Of a DNA stretch of 64,000 bases, positions 24,320 through 35,762 are shown in pieces. This stretch comes from Tuctoria greenei (lineage: Eukaryota > Streptophyta > Magnoliopsida > Poales > Poaceae). Both the position numbers and the translations under genes were made by a program. The notes beneath the pieces were generated by a model. It was not told the DNA's origin. It made no database searches and worked only from the letters and a program-made list of their open reading frames with translations. The stretch's first letter is position 1; the number at the start of each line of letters is the position of its first letter. The DNA lies in the NCBI GenBank assembly GCA_036927565.1, contig JAYESD010000001.1:48296064-48360063 (forward strand). The letters run 5' to 3'.

Positions 24320-26981
24320 ATGGTAGACGGAGGTTCGGGGCTCAACCTCATAAGCTTCAAAGCTTTTACCAAGCTTCAACTCCGACCTTCGGATCTCCAC
24401 CCCTCCCGACCTTTCTCCGGAGTAGGTCCGGGAGCCATTACCCGACTCGGAGCTATTACCCTCCCCGTTACCTTCGGGACCCGGGAGAAGTATCACACTG
24501 AGAAGTTTGTCTTTGACGTTGCTCAGATCAACTTACCCTTCAATGCCATCTTGGGTAGGCCTGCCTTGTACAAACTCATGGTAGCTGCTCATTATGGTTA
24601 CCTGGTGTTAAAGATGCCAACACCAGTAGGCGTTCGCCGAACCTGCAGATATCGTACTGCCGGAGTAACTGCTCTGGAAGAACTCCATGCGCTTACTACG
24701 GCGCAAGAGGAGGACTCCAGGCAGGAGCAAGCTCCAAAACCCCCGAGCATTCGTCAGCGAGGCTCGACTTCTGCACCTCGTGTGCAGCCAAGCGGCGACA
24801 CCGACATTCCCATCAAAGTCGTCCAAATCGGTTCCGATGCCGCTCAGACCGCATGTATATCGGGGGGATTGAACGACAAATATGAACTCGCGCTCATCGC
24901 TTTCCTCCGGGCTAATGTCGATGTGTTTGCCTGGCAACCGTCACAAATGCCTGGGATCCCCAGGGAAGTGATTGAGCACAATCTGAAGATCTACCCCGAT
25001 GCCCGGCCTGTGCATCAGAATCCTCGGAAGCAATCCGTAGAGCGACAGAACTTCATTCGACAAGAAGTGAAGAAGTTGCTCGAAGCTGGATTCATCTGAG
25101 AAGTCTTCCATCTAAAATGGCTGGCAAACCTAGTCGTTGTGCCCAAGGGCAGCGGGAATCTTCGGATGTGTATCGACTACACAACACTAAATAAGGCATG
25201 TCCAAAAGATCCATTCCCATTACCTAGAATAGATCAGATAGTGGATTCCACCTCCGGGTGCGAATTACTGTGTTTCCTAGACGCATATTCTGGGTATCAT
25301 CAAATCAGAATGTCTAGGGAAGATGAAGAGCATACCTCTTTCATCACAGTAGATGGATTGTACTGTTATACAGCCATGACATTTGGTCTCAAGAATGCAG
25401 CTTCAACCTTTGTACGAGCTATGTACAAAACCACTGAAGAACTCATTAGAGACATAGTGGAAGTGTACGTCGACGACATCGTGGTCAAGTCAAGAACAAG
25501 GAGTCACTCCTTGACACCTTGCAGGTTGTCTTCAACAAGCTGCGGGTCACCCGCACAAAGCTAAATTCAGACAAGTGTGTCTTCGGGGTTAGCCCCGAAA
25601 AACTTCTTGGTTTCCTGGTAACTCACCGGGGCATAGAAGCAAATCCGGCGAAGATCAAAGCCATTGAATACATGCGGCCACCAGCCCGCATCAAAGATGT
25701 CCAAAAGCTAACTGGATGTCTAGCAGCCCTCAGCCGGTTCATTTCAAGACTGGCGGAACGGGCACTCCCCTTCTTCAAGTTATTAAGGAAGTCCGGACAG
25801 TTCCAATGGTCTGAAGAAGCAGAAAAGGCGTTCCAGGAGCTAAAACAGCTCCTCACCACCCTACCGATTCTGGTAGCTCCGAACCCTGGTGAGCCTTTGC
25901 TGCTTTACATTTCAGCAACTGACGAAGTCATCAGTATGGCCCTGGTTGCGGAGAGACCAGAACCATCCCATACTCAGGAGTACAGACCCCTTCAGGAGGG
26001 TCTGGAGGTTCCTGAAAGCGAGTTTAGGTCCCAGCTCCCAGACTTGAATCCACAAGAGTTACTTTAGAAGACCCAGACCCCTCCGGGAGGGTCCAGGTCG
26101 CTTCTGAAGAAGCTCTGGGTTCCTCCAGCAAAGACCCGGAAGACCCCGAAGAAAATATGGACCCCTCCGGGAGGATCCTGATCAATGAAAAGGAAGCTCA
26201 GGGCCCCTCCAGGAGGGTCCGGACCATCCAGCGCCCAGTGTACTTCATTAGTGAAGTACTTCATGACGCCAAGACTCGATACCTAGAGGTGCATAAGCTG
26301 CTCTATGCAGTTCTTATTGCCTCCAGGAAGCTTCTCCATTATTTCCAAGCTCACAAGATCTCAGTGGTGACTTCTTACCCACTTCGAGCAATCTTTCATA
26401 ATCCCAACTCAACTGGGAATATTGCAAAGTGGGCAGCGGAATTGGCCGAATTCGATCTCGAATTCATTTCAAGGCAAGCAATCAAGAGTCAAGCATTGGC
26501 AGACTTCATGGCGGAATGGACTCCCTCTCCATCAAACCCTGGGGGCTCCAGCGAGCAGAAGCCAGAACACAAGGCTCCGGTCTTCACCGAGCCTCATTGG
26601 ACCCTCTACTTTGACGGCTCCATGCAAAAGCAGGGGGCCGGAGCTGGAATCCTTCTCCTCGCACAAACCGGAGAGAAGGTAAAATACATGGTATACCTTG
26701 ACTTCAAGGCGACCAACAACATGGCGGAATATGAAGCACTCATTTACGGACTAAGGGTGGCACTGTCATACAGTGTCAAGCAACTGCTGGTCAAGGGAGA
26801 TTCACAGCTCATCATTAAGCAAGTGAAGGGTGAATGCTCCTGCAACAATCTCCAGCTAGCTGCTTACCTCCTTGAAGTCCAGAGGCTTCAGAAGGACTTC
26901 GAAGTCCTAGATCTCCACCATGCGAAGCATGTCAATTTCATGCAAAGCAAATTCACACACCGGCTCAGCCCCTACAAATGA
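24320..26981 (+). pseudogene. Element C protease, reverse transcriptase and two RNase H domains
   Basis: Protease: VDGGSGLNLISFKAFTKL, then FNAILGRPALYKL. The PR-RT linker reaches VDVFAWQPSQMPGIPREVIE. A TGA at 25097-25099 interrupts before RT: VVPKGSGNLRMCIDYTTLNK, FLDAYSGYHQIRM, MTFGLKNAASTF and VEVYVDDIVVKS (catalytic YVDD intact). A frameshift near 25505 leads to LNSDKCVFGVSPEKLLGFLV. The first RNase H is partly disrupted (stop at 26065-26067, Pro/Ser-rich filler). From 26157 it continues FISEVLHDAKTRYLEVHKLL and the second RNase H: WTLYFDGSMQKQGAGAGILL, ATNNMAEYEALIYGLRVA, LLVKGDSQLIIKQVKGECSC. The second RNase H is diagnostic for Tat-lineage elements. Confidence 0.92.
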
Positions 26982-27829
26982 TACCTCCTACGTGGCCCTT
27001 CGCTGTGTGGGGGATGGAAATCTTGGGACCTTTCCCAAGAGCCTTCAGAGGTTACAAGTTCCTGTACATTGCCATTGACAAGTTCACCAAGCGGCCGGAA
27101 GCAACTCCAGTTGTGACAATCAACAAGCAATCTGCTATCAACTTTTTGCAGTCCATTGTATGCAAATTTGGAGTACCAAACAAAATCATCACTGATAATG
27201 GGACCCAATTCACAAGCTCTGCATTTCAAGGATATTGTGAAGACCTCGGCATTCAAGTTTCCTACGCCTCCGTAGCTCACCCAACAAGCAATGGCCAAGC
27301 CGAGAGAGCAAATGCTAAAATCCTTAAAGGACTCAAAACGCGCACCTATGAGCGCTTGAAAAAACATGGAGCCAACTGGATTGAAGAGCTTCCGCCCACT
27401 TTATGGGCCAACAGGAGAGACACCCTTCTTCTTGGTGTATGGAGCTGAAGCAATCCTTCCTCCGGAAATCACCTTGGGGTCACTCCGGGTCCAGACCTTC
27501 GGCGAAGCCACGTAGGACCAGCTCCAGCGTGAAGACCTAGACCTCCTTGAGGAGGGATGGTGCCAAATAGCTGTTTGGAATGCCCGATACCGCCAAGCCC
27601 TTCGGCGCTATCATCAGTGGCATGTACACAACCGACAGCTCGAGGAAGGCGATCTGGTGCTACGGAGAATACAATCCAGAGAAGGGTTAAACAAACTCTC
27701 CCCTAGCTGGGAGGGACCCTTCCGAGTGATTAAAGTATCCCGTCCCAGAAGCGTTCGCTTGGCTACCGAGGATGGGACACCTCTCCCAAATCCTTGGAAC
27801 ATTGAGCACCTCCGTAAGTTCTACACTTA
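26970..27829 (+). pseudogene. Element C integrase, N-terminal zinc finger deleted
   Basis: Starts abruptly after RNase H: PPTWPFAVWGMEILGPFPRA, where the usual Asp of the G-x-D-I-L-G-P motif is Glu. Then VPNKIITDNGTQFTSS (second Asp) and AHPTSNGQAERANAKILKGL (Glu). A frameshift follows near 27420. The C-terminal part reads YGAEAILPPEITLGSLRVQ, then a TAG near 27513, then LVLRRIQSREGLNKLSPSWE and NPWNIEHLRKFYT ending with TAA at 27827-27829. The H2C2 finger and RNase H-integrase linker, normally some 150-200 residues, are missing, so a deletion joins 26970-26985. Confidence 0.9.
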
Positions 27830-29163
27830 ATATCACGGAGGTGAGTCTGTAGTAACTTGAGGTGTATGTTATAGAGTCATTATACAGAGTCGGGTAGTTC
27901 CTCCGGGAGAAGAGTCGGACCTTTCCCGGAAGGTCCGCAAAGTTCATGCAACACTTGTCGCAGTATCAGGACTAAAAGTGTGGCTAGCTACCCTGGGTCA
28001 AACGAGAAATTAAACACGCTTAGCCTTGTTCCGTACCCTAAGAGTGTACTTGTTTCCCCTGTACCCCGGACCTATAATGAAAGACATCTTCATGTGAAAC
28101 AGACTCCACGTGCATTTATTTTGTACAGGCTCAACATTTTTTATTTTTCTCTTTCTTGTCTATAACAAAGACGTGCAATTCTTAAGAAATTTTAGTTCAA
28201 CTGGTTCATATACGATTCGAGCTGTATTGTCGATTCTTTTAGATTCAAATATTGTTTACGGCCCACTCGCCTGAATGCCGCCAAGCCAACCTAGGGCTGG
28301 AGTGTGCTATCGACTTAGCCTGGTCAAGCACCCTAAGTACGCCACTCTACCTACACCCCGACAAGCTGAAGTAAGGCGGGTCCAAGTACAATTGGATCTG
28401 GAATAAAAGACAACGCATTCGGTTGTATTCAGAATCGCGTTTGACCTAAATCTCTCTTGGAAATCATAAGCTGGGACGAAGTTATAGGCAAGGAACAAAT
28501 TTTTACAATTTTTCTTGGCTTCAGTGTGCAGGAAAAATAAAAATCCACGTTAATGGAGAAAAGTCGGAGCTAACTAAGCTCCGACTCCCCCTAGGTGGCT
28601 TGTAATCGATGTTAAACATTGAAAACGAGCATCACCGGAGCAACCAAGCTCTGGTAAAGCTAGGGGGGCCAGCCGTCGACGCAAAATAAATGATGGTGAG
28701 AAGACCCCGCGAGCGGAGTCTGCTACCAACAAACTACACGTTGGTAAAGGTCACTGCTGGAACTACTAAGCTCCGACACCGTGGAGGACTAACTATCGAT
28801 GCTCTACGCGTTGATAGGGACTATTGCCGGAGCTACTAAGCTCCGACGATAAACAATGCCGGAGCTTCTAAGCTCTGGCAACCTCATGGGGCCTTCACTA
28901 TTGAAAACTTCGGACCTACACTCTACAAGTTCGAAGCAAATGAGTCTTCAACAAAACAATATATCCTCTTGGTACATGTTCACAATAAATTGTGTACATG
29001 TACCAGGGTGCCAAGTGAAGACAAAAGTGTTGAAGACAAAAAGTGAAATTCACAAAAATTCGGGGATTTCATTCATCTGGAGACAAGGGATTACAAAATT
29101 GAGGAAGAAAAAGAGAGAATACAAGTGGGAGCTATGGAGATGGTCCTAGACCCTATGGAAGAA
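27830..29163 (+). other. Element C region between pol and antisense ORF
   Basis: No coding sequence. Between 28560 and 28880 it carries five short palindromes of the type GGAGCTNNTAAGCTCC (about 28566, 28637, 28752, 28819 and 28860) separated by 35-115 bp, each able to fold as a hairpin. Their role is unknown. Confidence 0.6.
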
Positions 29164-30599
29164 CTAGGCGACCTTCTGAGCAACCTCTGACACATTGGCT
29201 CGGGTGGCTTCACCTTCTCCTTCGACGGGACCTTCAAGCACCGGGTCCAGAGAGAATTGGGGATTCCGGCTGGTGTACCACATCAGCACATACTCTGCGA
29301 CGTTCTTTGCCAGGGATTGCCCCTCAACCTCCAACTGGTCCGCAATGACATCGCCCACCTTGGAGAGTTTGCTACCCGCCGAGCTCAGCGCTTGCAACGC
29401 CAGGTCCGGCTCCAGCTCCGGATCATCCGGACGCACGGGACTGAAGCCCATCAGTGTCAGCGCGTCGTTGGCCTTGCCCAGCAACTCCCAAACCTGTGGG
29501 GAGTCCGCAGCCCTCAAGACCTTCACTTCTTCCAAGGATCTTTTGGCCGCGACCAATTCAGAATTCTCGTGAGCGAGGCGCTCAACTTCTTTGGCGTTTT
29601 GCTGAATCTTTTCAGCAACTCGCTTCTCGAGTTTTCCGAACTCCTCCTCCCAGAGGTAGATCTTGTTCCGGCGGTCAACCAGGTCCTTCTCCCTGCCCCT
29701 TACTTTCTTCTCCCTGGCAGCGATGGCACACTCTTGCTCGTAGTGTTCCTACCCTCGCACCCAGGCCTTCTCCTCCTCCTCAGCGCAGTGCTCTTCCAAT
29801 TTCTTGGCGCGCTCTTCGAGGCACTTGTCAGCCAGAGCCACCTTTTCGGTGAGCTCCTCCTCTCTCCTCAAGATGTCATCCCGCAGCTCTAGGAGTTTCT
29901 GCTCCTCATCTTCGAGCCTTTTCTCCCTCTCCTCAAGTGCCTCCCGGCGCTTGATGAGATTAGTGTTAATGGCCTCAAGCCTTTCTTGGCGTTCATCAGC
30001 CGCACTATTAGTTGCTTTGGTCTGCTCATAAATGGCCCGGGATTGAGCATCGAGGGCACGAGTCAAGCTCTCTCTGTCATCCAATAACTTGCCCCAATAC
30101 TCTAGGCGGACCTTCTCCTGCTTGATCCATTCTTTGTCATCTGCCAGCCTTGACTGCGCCAGCTTGGTGTCAAAGTAGAGCCGATTACGCCACCTCCTAA
30201 GGGTTTGGCGCTCCTCTTCAAGAGCCTTGCTGTCGTGGAAGAATGCCAACTAAACTTGACGCAGATTGGAGCAGGCGTTGTCAATAGACGATGACAACGG
30301 CATAGGATCCGGACCTGCTGGGGTCTCCTCTGCTGGTTCCAACGGGTTTTCAGTTACAAAAATTGGGTCCCACTCCACAAGAGTGGTCCCCTGAGCCTCC
30401 ACGGCACCAGGGCCATCCTCCAGGATGGCCTCATTCGCCATCAAGGAGGGTCCCACTGATGAAGTTCTGACCTCCGGAAGTTGTTCCGAAGGACCAGCTG
30501 CCAGATCTTCGTTCATCCCCTCGGGCAGGGGGCCAGCGACTTCATCAGAGCACTCCGGCTCAGCCGCGGGTACCTCCAGTGTCGTCACTCCCGGAGCAG

Positions 30600-30960
30600 G
30601 AACTGCTTCTGGCTCCGGCCTGGGCACCTCCTCTACTGGGGGCTTGAGCGCTGACGCCTTCGCAACGACCGGCTCAAGCGCCGGAAGATCTTCAACAACA
30701 GCCGGCCCTGCGGCCGGAGCTTCAACGGCAACCGGCTCGGGAGCTGGAAGGTCTTCAACATCAACCGGTCCTACGACCGAAGCTCCAGCAACGACCGGCT
30801 CTGCGGCCGGTGCTTCAGAGGTACCCAACACAACCGCCGGGACTTCCTCAACATCTGGCGCGCACGCCGGGACTTCAATTACCTCCAGCTCAACCGCCGG
30901 GGCTTCGACAATTTCCGGCTTTGGGGCCAGAATTATTGCTTCCTCCGGCTCAATGGTCGA
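30600..30960 (-). repeat. GC-rich coding minisatellite in the antisense ORF
   Basis: Encodes degenerate repeats of about 10-13 residues of the form PxVVEAPAAEP (for example VEAPAVELEVIEVPA, VVEDLPALEPVVAKA). The codon-level repeat is visible as recurring GCCGGNGCTTC blocks on the plus strand. Confidence 0.7.
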
Positions 30961-31222
30961 AGCTTCTATCATCTCAACACCCAAACCCAGAGCTTCGACC
31001 TACGGGGCAGGTGCCACTGGCGCATCTTCTCTCCCGTGGTCTGGCGCTACCACGGGAGTCTCGGGGGATGAGTCGAGGTCCATGACCATGACAGTTGGTG
31101 CCGGAGCTGCCGCAGCTTCAGCCACCACTTGGGGCAGCACCAGGACAGGAGCAGAGGCTTCTGCCCTCACAACTTGAGCTGCTGTGGCTGAGGGTGGAGC
31201 CTCACTCCTCTTCTTGGGAACG

Positions 31223-31300
31223 CTGCAGATGAAGGATGAAGAAATTTAAAAAACAGTTACTACAAAAAAACAACTGTCTGAGGTAAAGATTAAAAATTAC
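31223..31300 (-). other. Predicted 78 bp intron in the antisense ORF
   Basis: The minus strand reads CCCGAG|GTAATTTTTA at the donor and TTCATCTGCAG|CGTTCCC at the acceptor, with a T-rich tract before the AG. Unspliced, the frame stops at once within the donor (AGG TAA). Spliced, it continues in frame into the Lys/Arg-rich PSVPKKRSEAPPSATAAQVV. This is a computed expectation, not transcript evidence. Confidence 0.7.
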
Positions 31301-32759
31301 CTCGGGAGGCTTCCGCACCAGCTTGCGCGGAACCTCTTTCCCGTGCGTTCTGGGCTGACCATAGCCGCCGCCGGCGTGGAAGCTCTGGAAGGCCCCCCAG
31401 AACTCGTTGTAGTCACGGGCACATCCTTAGTCGAGGCCCTCCTCGACCGGAAAGGACCTCCGGACCTAGAGGCCTCAACTGGCCCTGGTGATGGAGTCGC
31501 ATGCCCGGAGGTAGGACCCCGGGAAGACGCTGCTGCGGGTACAGTCGCCGCAGTTGTAGAAGACCTCCCCCTCCGGGGAGAAGGAGCTGATGCAGAGGTT
31601 GCAGGCCTGACGGACCTTCTGTCGGCATGCTGCAGTTTCCTCTTCCGGCTCAAGGGTTCATCCGCCGGTTCCTTGCCCTTGCCGACGACTTCGATCCTTG
31701 GCTTCGGGGCAGGGTCGGAACCACCTTCGGAAGCCCCAGGGATCACCACCCTGGAGGTCGATCTTCTCTCGACGACGCCAAGGTCGTCAAGCACCGGCAT
31801 CGTCCGTCGGAGCTCCCTTCTGAACTCTACTTCCACGTTCAGAGGGAGAAAGGCTGATGGCGGGGTCAAGTCATCTCCTGCAATGTCGATGCCATGCTGG
31901 AACTTTTTGAGATGTAACTCCAAGGTTGCCCCGCCATGTTGGACTTCAGTCCGGTCTCGACCCGGTCGTCGTTCATCACGCTGTTGAGGGCCCAAGCGAG
32001 TTTTTCTCTCCTCTTCAGCGGTGCCCACCTATTGACCAGGAAGTTGCAAAATACCGCCTGAGGAGTTAATCCTCCCTCCACGCACTGGCGGATCCTGGTC
32101 AGAGCAGGGTTGAAGGCATCCGACAGCATCGGAGCTTCACTCCAGACTGCAGTGTCGATGTTGGGGAGGCCTTCGGGCAGCTCCAGCTTCTCATGCTCCT
32201 CCACCCGGATGACTATCCAGTCCTTCTTCCAATCATCCCACTTTTCAGAGGGAAACGACCGGAGGTACTTGAATGGGCACTTCTTGCGCTTCACGAAGTA
32301 ATAGAAGCCAAGGTACTCATTACTCCTACCGGTTGTATGGACGGTGAAGAAGGTAAGGAAAAGTTCAATGCAGGGGGGGGGGATGCCCACCCACATTTCA
32401 CAGAAGTGGACGAAGATAGACACAAGAAGAATGGAGTGGGGGCCAAGGTGGTATAGCTGCAGACCATAAAAGTCTAGCAGCATCAAGAAAAAGGAGGAAA
32501 AAGGTGGGATCAACCCCACCATGGCGTACGAAGATAAGTACACCATCTCGCCGGCGTGCTCCTTCTCGAACGGGAGCTCTCTTCCGGCGCGGACCAGACG
32601 GTTGAAGAAGTCCGGGGACCATCCCATGAGGGCCCGGACCTTCTTCAAGTCACCTTCGGTCTTCAAACGACTCTCGCGGAGACCCAACTCCATCGCAGCA
32701 CAACAAGGCAAGAGAGGAAAAGCGAGTACAAGTTGGGAGTTTGAGCGCAAGATCAGATG

Positions 32760-33226
32760 AGAGGCGTAAAGAACTCCATACGGTGCGCGCTTTCCTCCTT
32801 AAGTAAGCCCTCACAACGCTTGGATGGAAACCGCACGGAAGTCGAAGATACTACTCAAAAATTCCACCCAACCGATGACAAGAGGGCCCGGGACCACCCC
32901 GACGATCAAGTCGAGATTCTTACCCAGGCGAACGGTTGTCATCATGAGGCGGGAAGCCCGAAGGCGGCGGCCTGACAAGGCACGTGGAACCGATACGATT
33001 TTCGTATCGGGAACCGGCAAACTTCAATTGCGTGAGATCCGAACGCCAAAGATCTCATTTGCCGCACACGGGATATGCCACGCGGCAAGGATTTAACTCC
33101 AAACTATCGCCAATGGCACATCCGAAGACCTTTGAAGACTCAGTTCAAAAGTCGAAGGATGGACCCACCTCCGGCGAAATGACTTCACCCAAGGAGTATT
33201 CCCCAGAGGTGGGCCCAGGGGGCCAC
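32760..33226 (+). other. Element C 3' untranslated region and polypurine tract
   Basis: No coding. Includes a near-perfect inverted repeat around 32995-33015 (CGATACGATTTTCGTATCG). It ends with the purine-rich GAGGTGGGCCCAGGGGG stretch (33207-33223) ahead of the 3' LTR start at 33227. Confidence 0.65.
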
Positions 33227-34086
33227 TGTCGGTACCCTGGGTACCATATACTCCTTGGGATTGCAAAGATCTCAAGGGAAAGTCATCTACTTGATTTGAA
33301 GACCTTCGGAGGCCCACGTGTCAGACATAACTGGACCCGCTTCTCCAACATGGTTAGTCCCAGGGTCGCCACGTGTACTATCAAACCGGAGCTACCGCCA
33401 CAAGGGGGAAGCTCCGGGCTATGTACCGAAATGGCACCCCCGAACCTAACCCCAGATCGAGGGAAGCTCCGGAACTGACACGTGTCGGGTAACACCAGAC
33501 CTATCTGTTCCCCACAGTGTGCTCCGACGCTGCCATGTGTCCAACCGTCGGATCTTTAGCCTCTAACCTCCGAAAGACTCCACAACGGCTCCGGATCTTC
33601 AAAGGGGAATCAAGGACTTCAAGACCCGATCAAGTGTCATTAATACTATATTAATGACACACGATCGGACGACCTTAATTACCAGTAACGGTGCTGTCAA
33701 AGACCATAACTCGGTCATTAAGGGCAATTAAACGTGTTGAATGTGTATCAATATCAGTAACCGCCGGGGCCACATGTTGGGCCAAGCTAACTTGTAACGG
33801 CCTGCCCTTGTACTATAAAAGGACAGGTCGACGATACATAGGACACACTTTCCGGAGACACGCTCACTTTACACTCTCAACTGACGTTGAGCTCATACAT
33901 CCAATACAACACCAACACACCCCGTGGAGTAGGGTATTATGCTCAGGCGGCCCGAACCACGTAAATCTTCGTGTCCCTTGTGTCACTCGACATCTCACCT
34001 TCTGGAATCTCCGCGCGCCCATACCAAACCTCAAACTCCTCTAACACTTTAGTAGTGTCGGGAGATCTGCCGGATCAAAACCACCG
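33227..34086 (+). repeat. Element C 3' LTR, cut by element D
   Basis: Matches the 5' LTR through AACCACCG; the missing final ACA lies at 43423-43425 after element D and its TSD. Confidence 0.93.
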
Positions 34087-35699
34087 TGTAAGACCTATGT
34101 GTGCTGAATACATTGGCTTGTAGTGAATACACTTGGCTTTGATGATAAAAGTTTTGAATATCACCAAAACACCTTTTTATCAAGGTCCGACTCTAGCTCC
34201 GTGCTATAGCAAGGTCCGACCATAGGACCGACTTGGTTTGGGTAGCTCCGGTTACGTTCGATGCTAGGTCCGACTTCTTGGTAAGGTCCGACCAGCTTTG
34301 ATAAGCTCCGGTGAGCTTTATCTTTAGCTCCGACATGTCTTTGTTAGCTCCGGCATGTCTTTGATAGCTGCGGTATTCATTTGCTAAGTTTTTTGGTGCG
34401 TTTTGGTTGATATGGATAATATTGTGTTACCGTGGTTTTGCAACATGCTTATGTGAGGTGCTCACGTAAGGCGTTGTGTTCGGAACTAACTTGAGTCAAG
34501 TCGAGGACTTGGGCTCGTATGGATTGGTTGTTTATTCATGTGCATGTGTTGCTTGAGTTCAAGACATGGCTGGTGACGGGATCCATTGGACTAGTCTCAG
34601 GGAGGAGATGAGGTTCCAACAACCAAATTCAGGAGGAATTGTGGTTGAGCTGATCAGGAGGTTGCGCAACATGATTGAATCAAGAACAATGCATATGAAG
34701 GTATCGTGGACGTCGTCAGAAGATTTTTGCACGTGTGCAAGGAGTGCATGGACATGGCTACATGGTTATGAGGCGTGATGAAGAGATGTGGATGTAAAAA
34801 ATTGGTCGGAAAGGTCCAACCGACTAGGTTATGGACTCAGGCTGCGGGTGAGTCGGGTTTGACTCAAATATGGAAAGATTTGAGTTGGTTATGATAGGAT
34901 TTCGTGTGGGTCACGAATTTGAGTTGTTTAGGAATGTGGGATATTTTCCTAAGGTGTTTGGAAGTCTTAAGATTGCTTCTATCTGCGTATAGAAGAATCT
35001 TGAGCAGTTATGGAAAGTTACGATTCGTGATCTGAGTAGGATTGGAATCCTAGTTGAGATTTGGTTGGCCTAAGGGCTGGTTATATAAGAAAGGGAGCCC
35101 AGAGCTCGTGGTGCACGACTTTGGGGCTGTTCCTCTTGTGTTCTATTGAATAAAATTCGTAGTTTGAAGGAACTATTGTGCCTTGTTCGTGCGACTTGTT
35201 CCAGATAAGTTTTACTCGTCGAGTTTCTGGACAGCACTACCTTTCGTTGGTGGTTTTATCATAACTCGAGTTTTATAGATCCAATTGACGTGATTCTTTT
35301 CGGGTTGTCTTCACAACTTTATTATCTATCATATGTCAAAATTTCACGGTCATTGGATTTGTGGTTTCTGATCTACACGAGTTTCTTTGCAGCGTTCCAG
35401 AACTGTTTTTTCTCGGGTAGGGCAGATTGACCATTGTTTGATCTTTCGATCATAACTTGAGTTTTGCTCAACGGATTTGAGTGATTCTTCTTGTGTTGTC
35501 TTTGTGACTTGATTCTATCTGATATCTATCACTTTTGTCACGGTGAAACACGTTTAGATTAGACTCACACACGATTTCTTTAACAGATCGTTTTTCTGCC
35601 GAAAGGGTTTGGGGTTTAATTGTTTCCGCTGCGTAAGATTTTTAAATTTACCATTCACCCCCCCCTCTGTTATCTTTTCACGTGATCTTCGATCCAACA
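34087..35699 (+). repeat. Element D 5' LTR (1613 bp, with a ~260 bp deletion)
   Basis: Starts TGTAAGACCTATGTGTGC, ends TTCGATCCAACA. Compared with the 3' LTR it lacks about 260 bp at about 34370, where TTTGATAGCTGCGGTATTC joins sequences that are far apart in the other copy. TATATAAG at 35082-35089. Confidence 0.9.
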
Positions 35700-35701
35700 A
35701 T

Positions 35702-35713
35702 TGGTATCAGAGC
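35702..35713 (+). other. Element D primer binding site, tRNA-iMet type
   Basis: TGGTATCAGAGC two bases after the LTR end. Confidence 0.92.
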
Positions 35714-35762
35714 CACGGTGCTCTAATCTTTGTGATTTGCACGTGTTTTTGACTAATCATCA

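Larger units (their letters stand above)
29164..32693 (-). pseudogene. Element C antisense ORF (aORF), gypsy-type transposon domain plus coiled coil
   Basis: Long spliced-looking gene antisense to the element, between pol and 3' LTR, as in Tat-lineage elements. The start is ATG 32693 (MELGLRESRLKTEGDLKKVR). The first part (to about 31940) matches the plant family known in Pfam as putative gypsy type transposon (Transposase_28): MLLDFYGLQLYHLGPHSI, IFVHFCEMWVGIPPP, WDDWKKDWIVIRVEEHEKLE. After a frameshift near 31950 comes a basic Ser/Pro-rich region to 31301. A 78 bp intron (31300-31223) follows, then a Pro/Ala/Val repeat region (30980-30450) and a charged coiled coil (EALEEREKRLEDEEQKLLEL). 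TAG stops lie at 31002-31000, 30252-30250 and 29751-29749. Function unknown. Confidence 0.85.

Noticed and set aside
30425..31177. 250-codon plus-strand ORF rich in Ser/Thr/Ala/Gly
   Set aside because: It is the reverse frame of the antisense-ORF Pro/Ala/Val repeat; GC-rich periodic sequence keeps several frames open.
31343..31987. 214-codon plus-strand ORF
   Set aside because: Opposite strand of the antisense ORF's basic region; no domain.
35702..35713. tRNA-like signal at the TGGTATCAGAGC sites
   Set aside because: These are primer binding sites of retroelements; no cloverleaf surrounds them.
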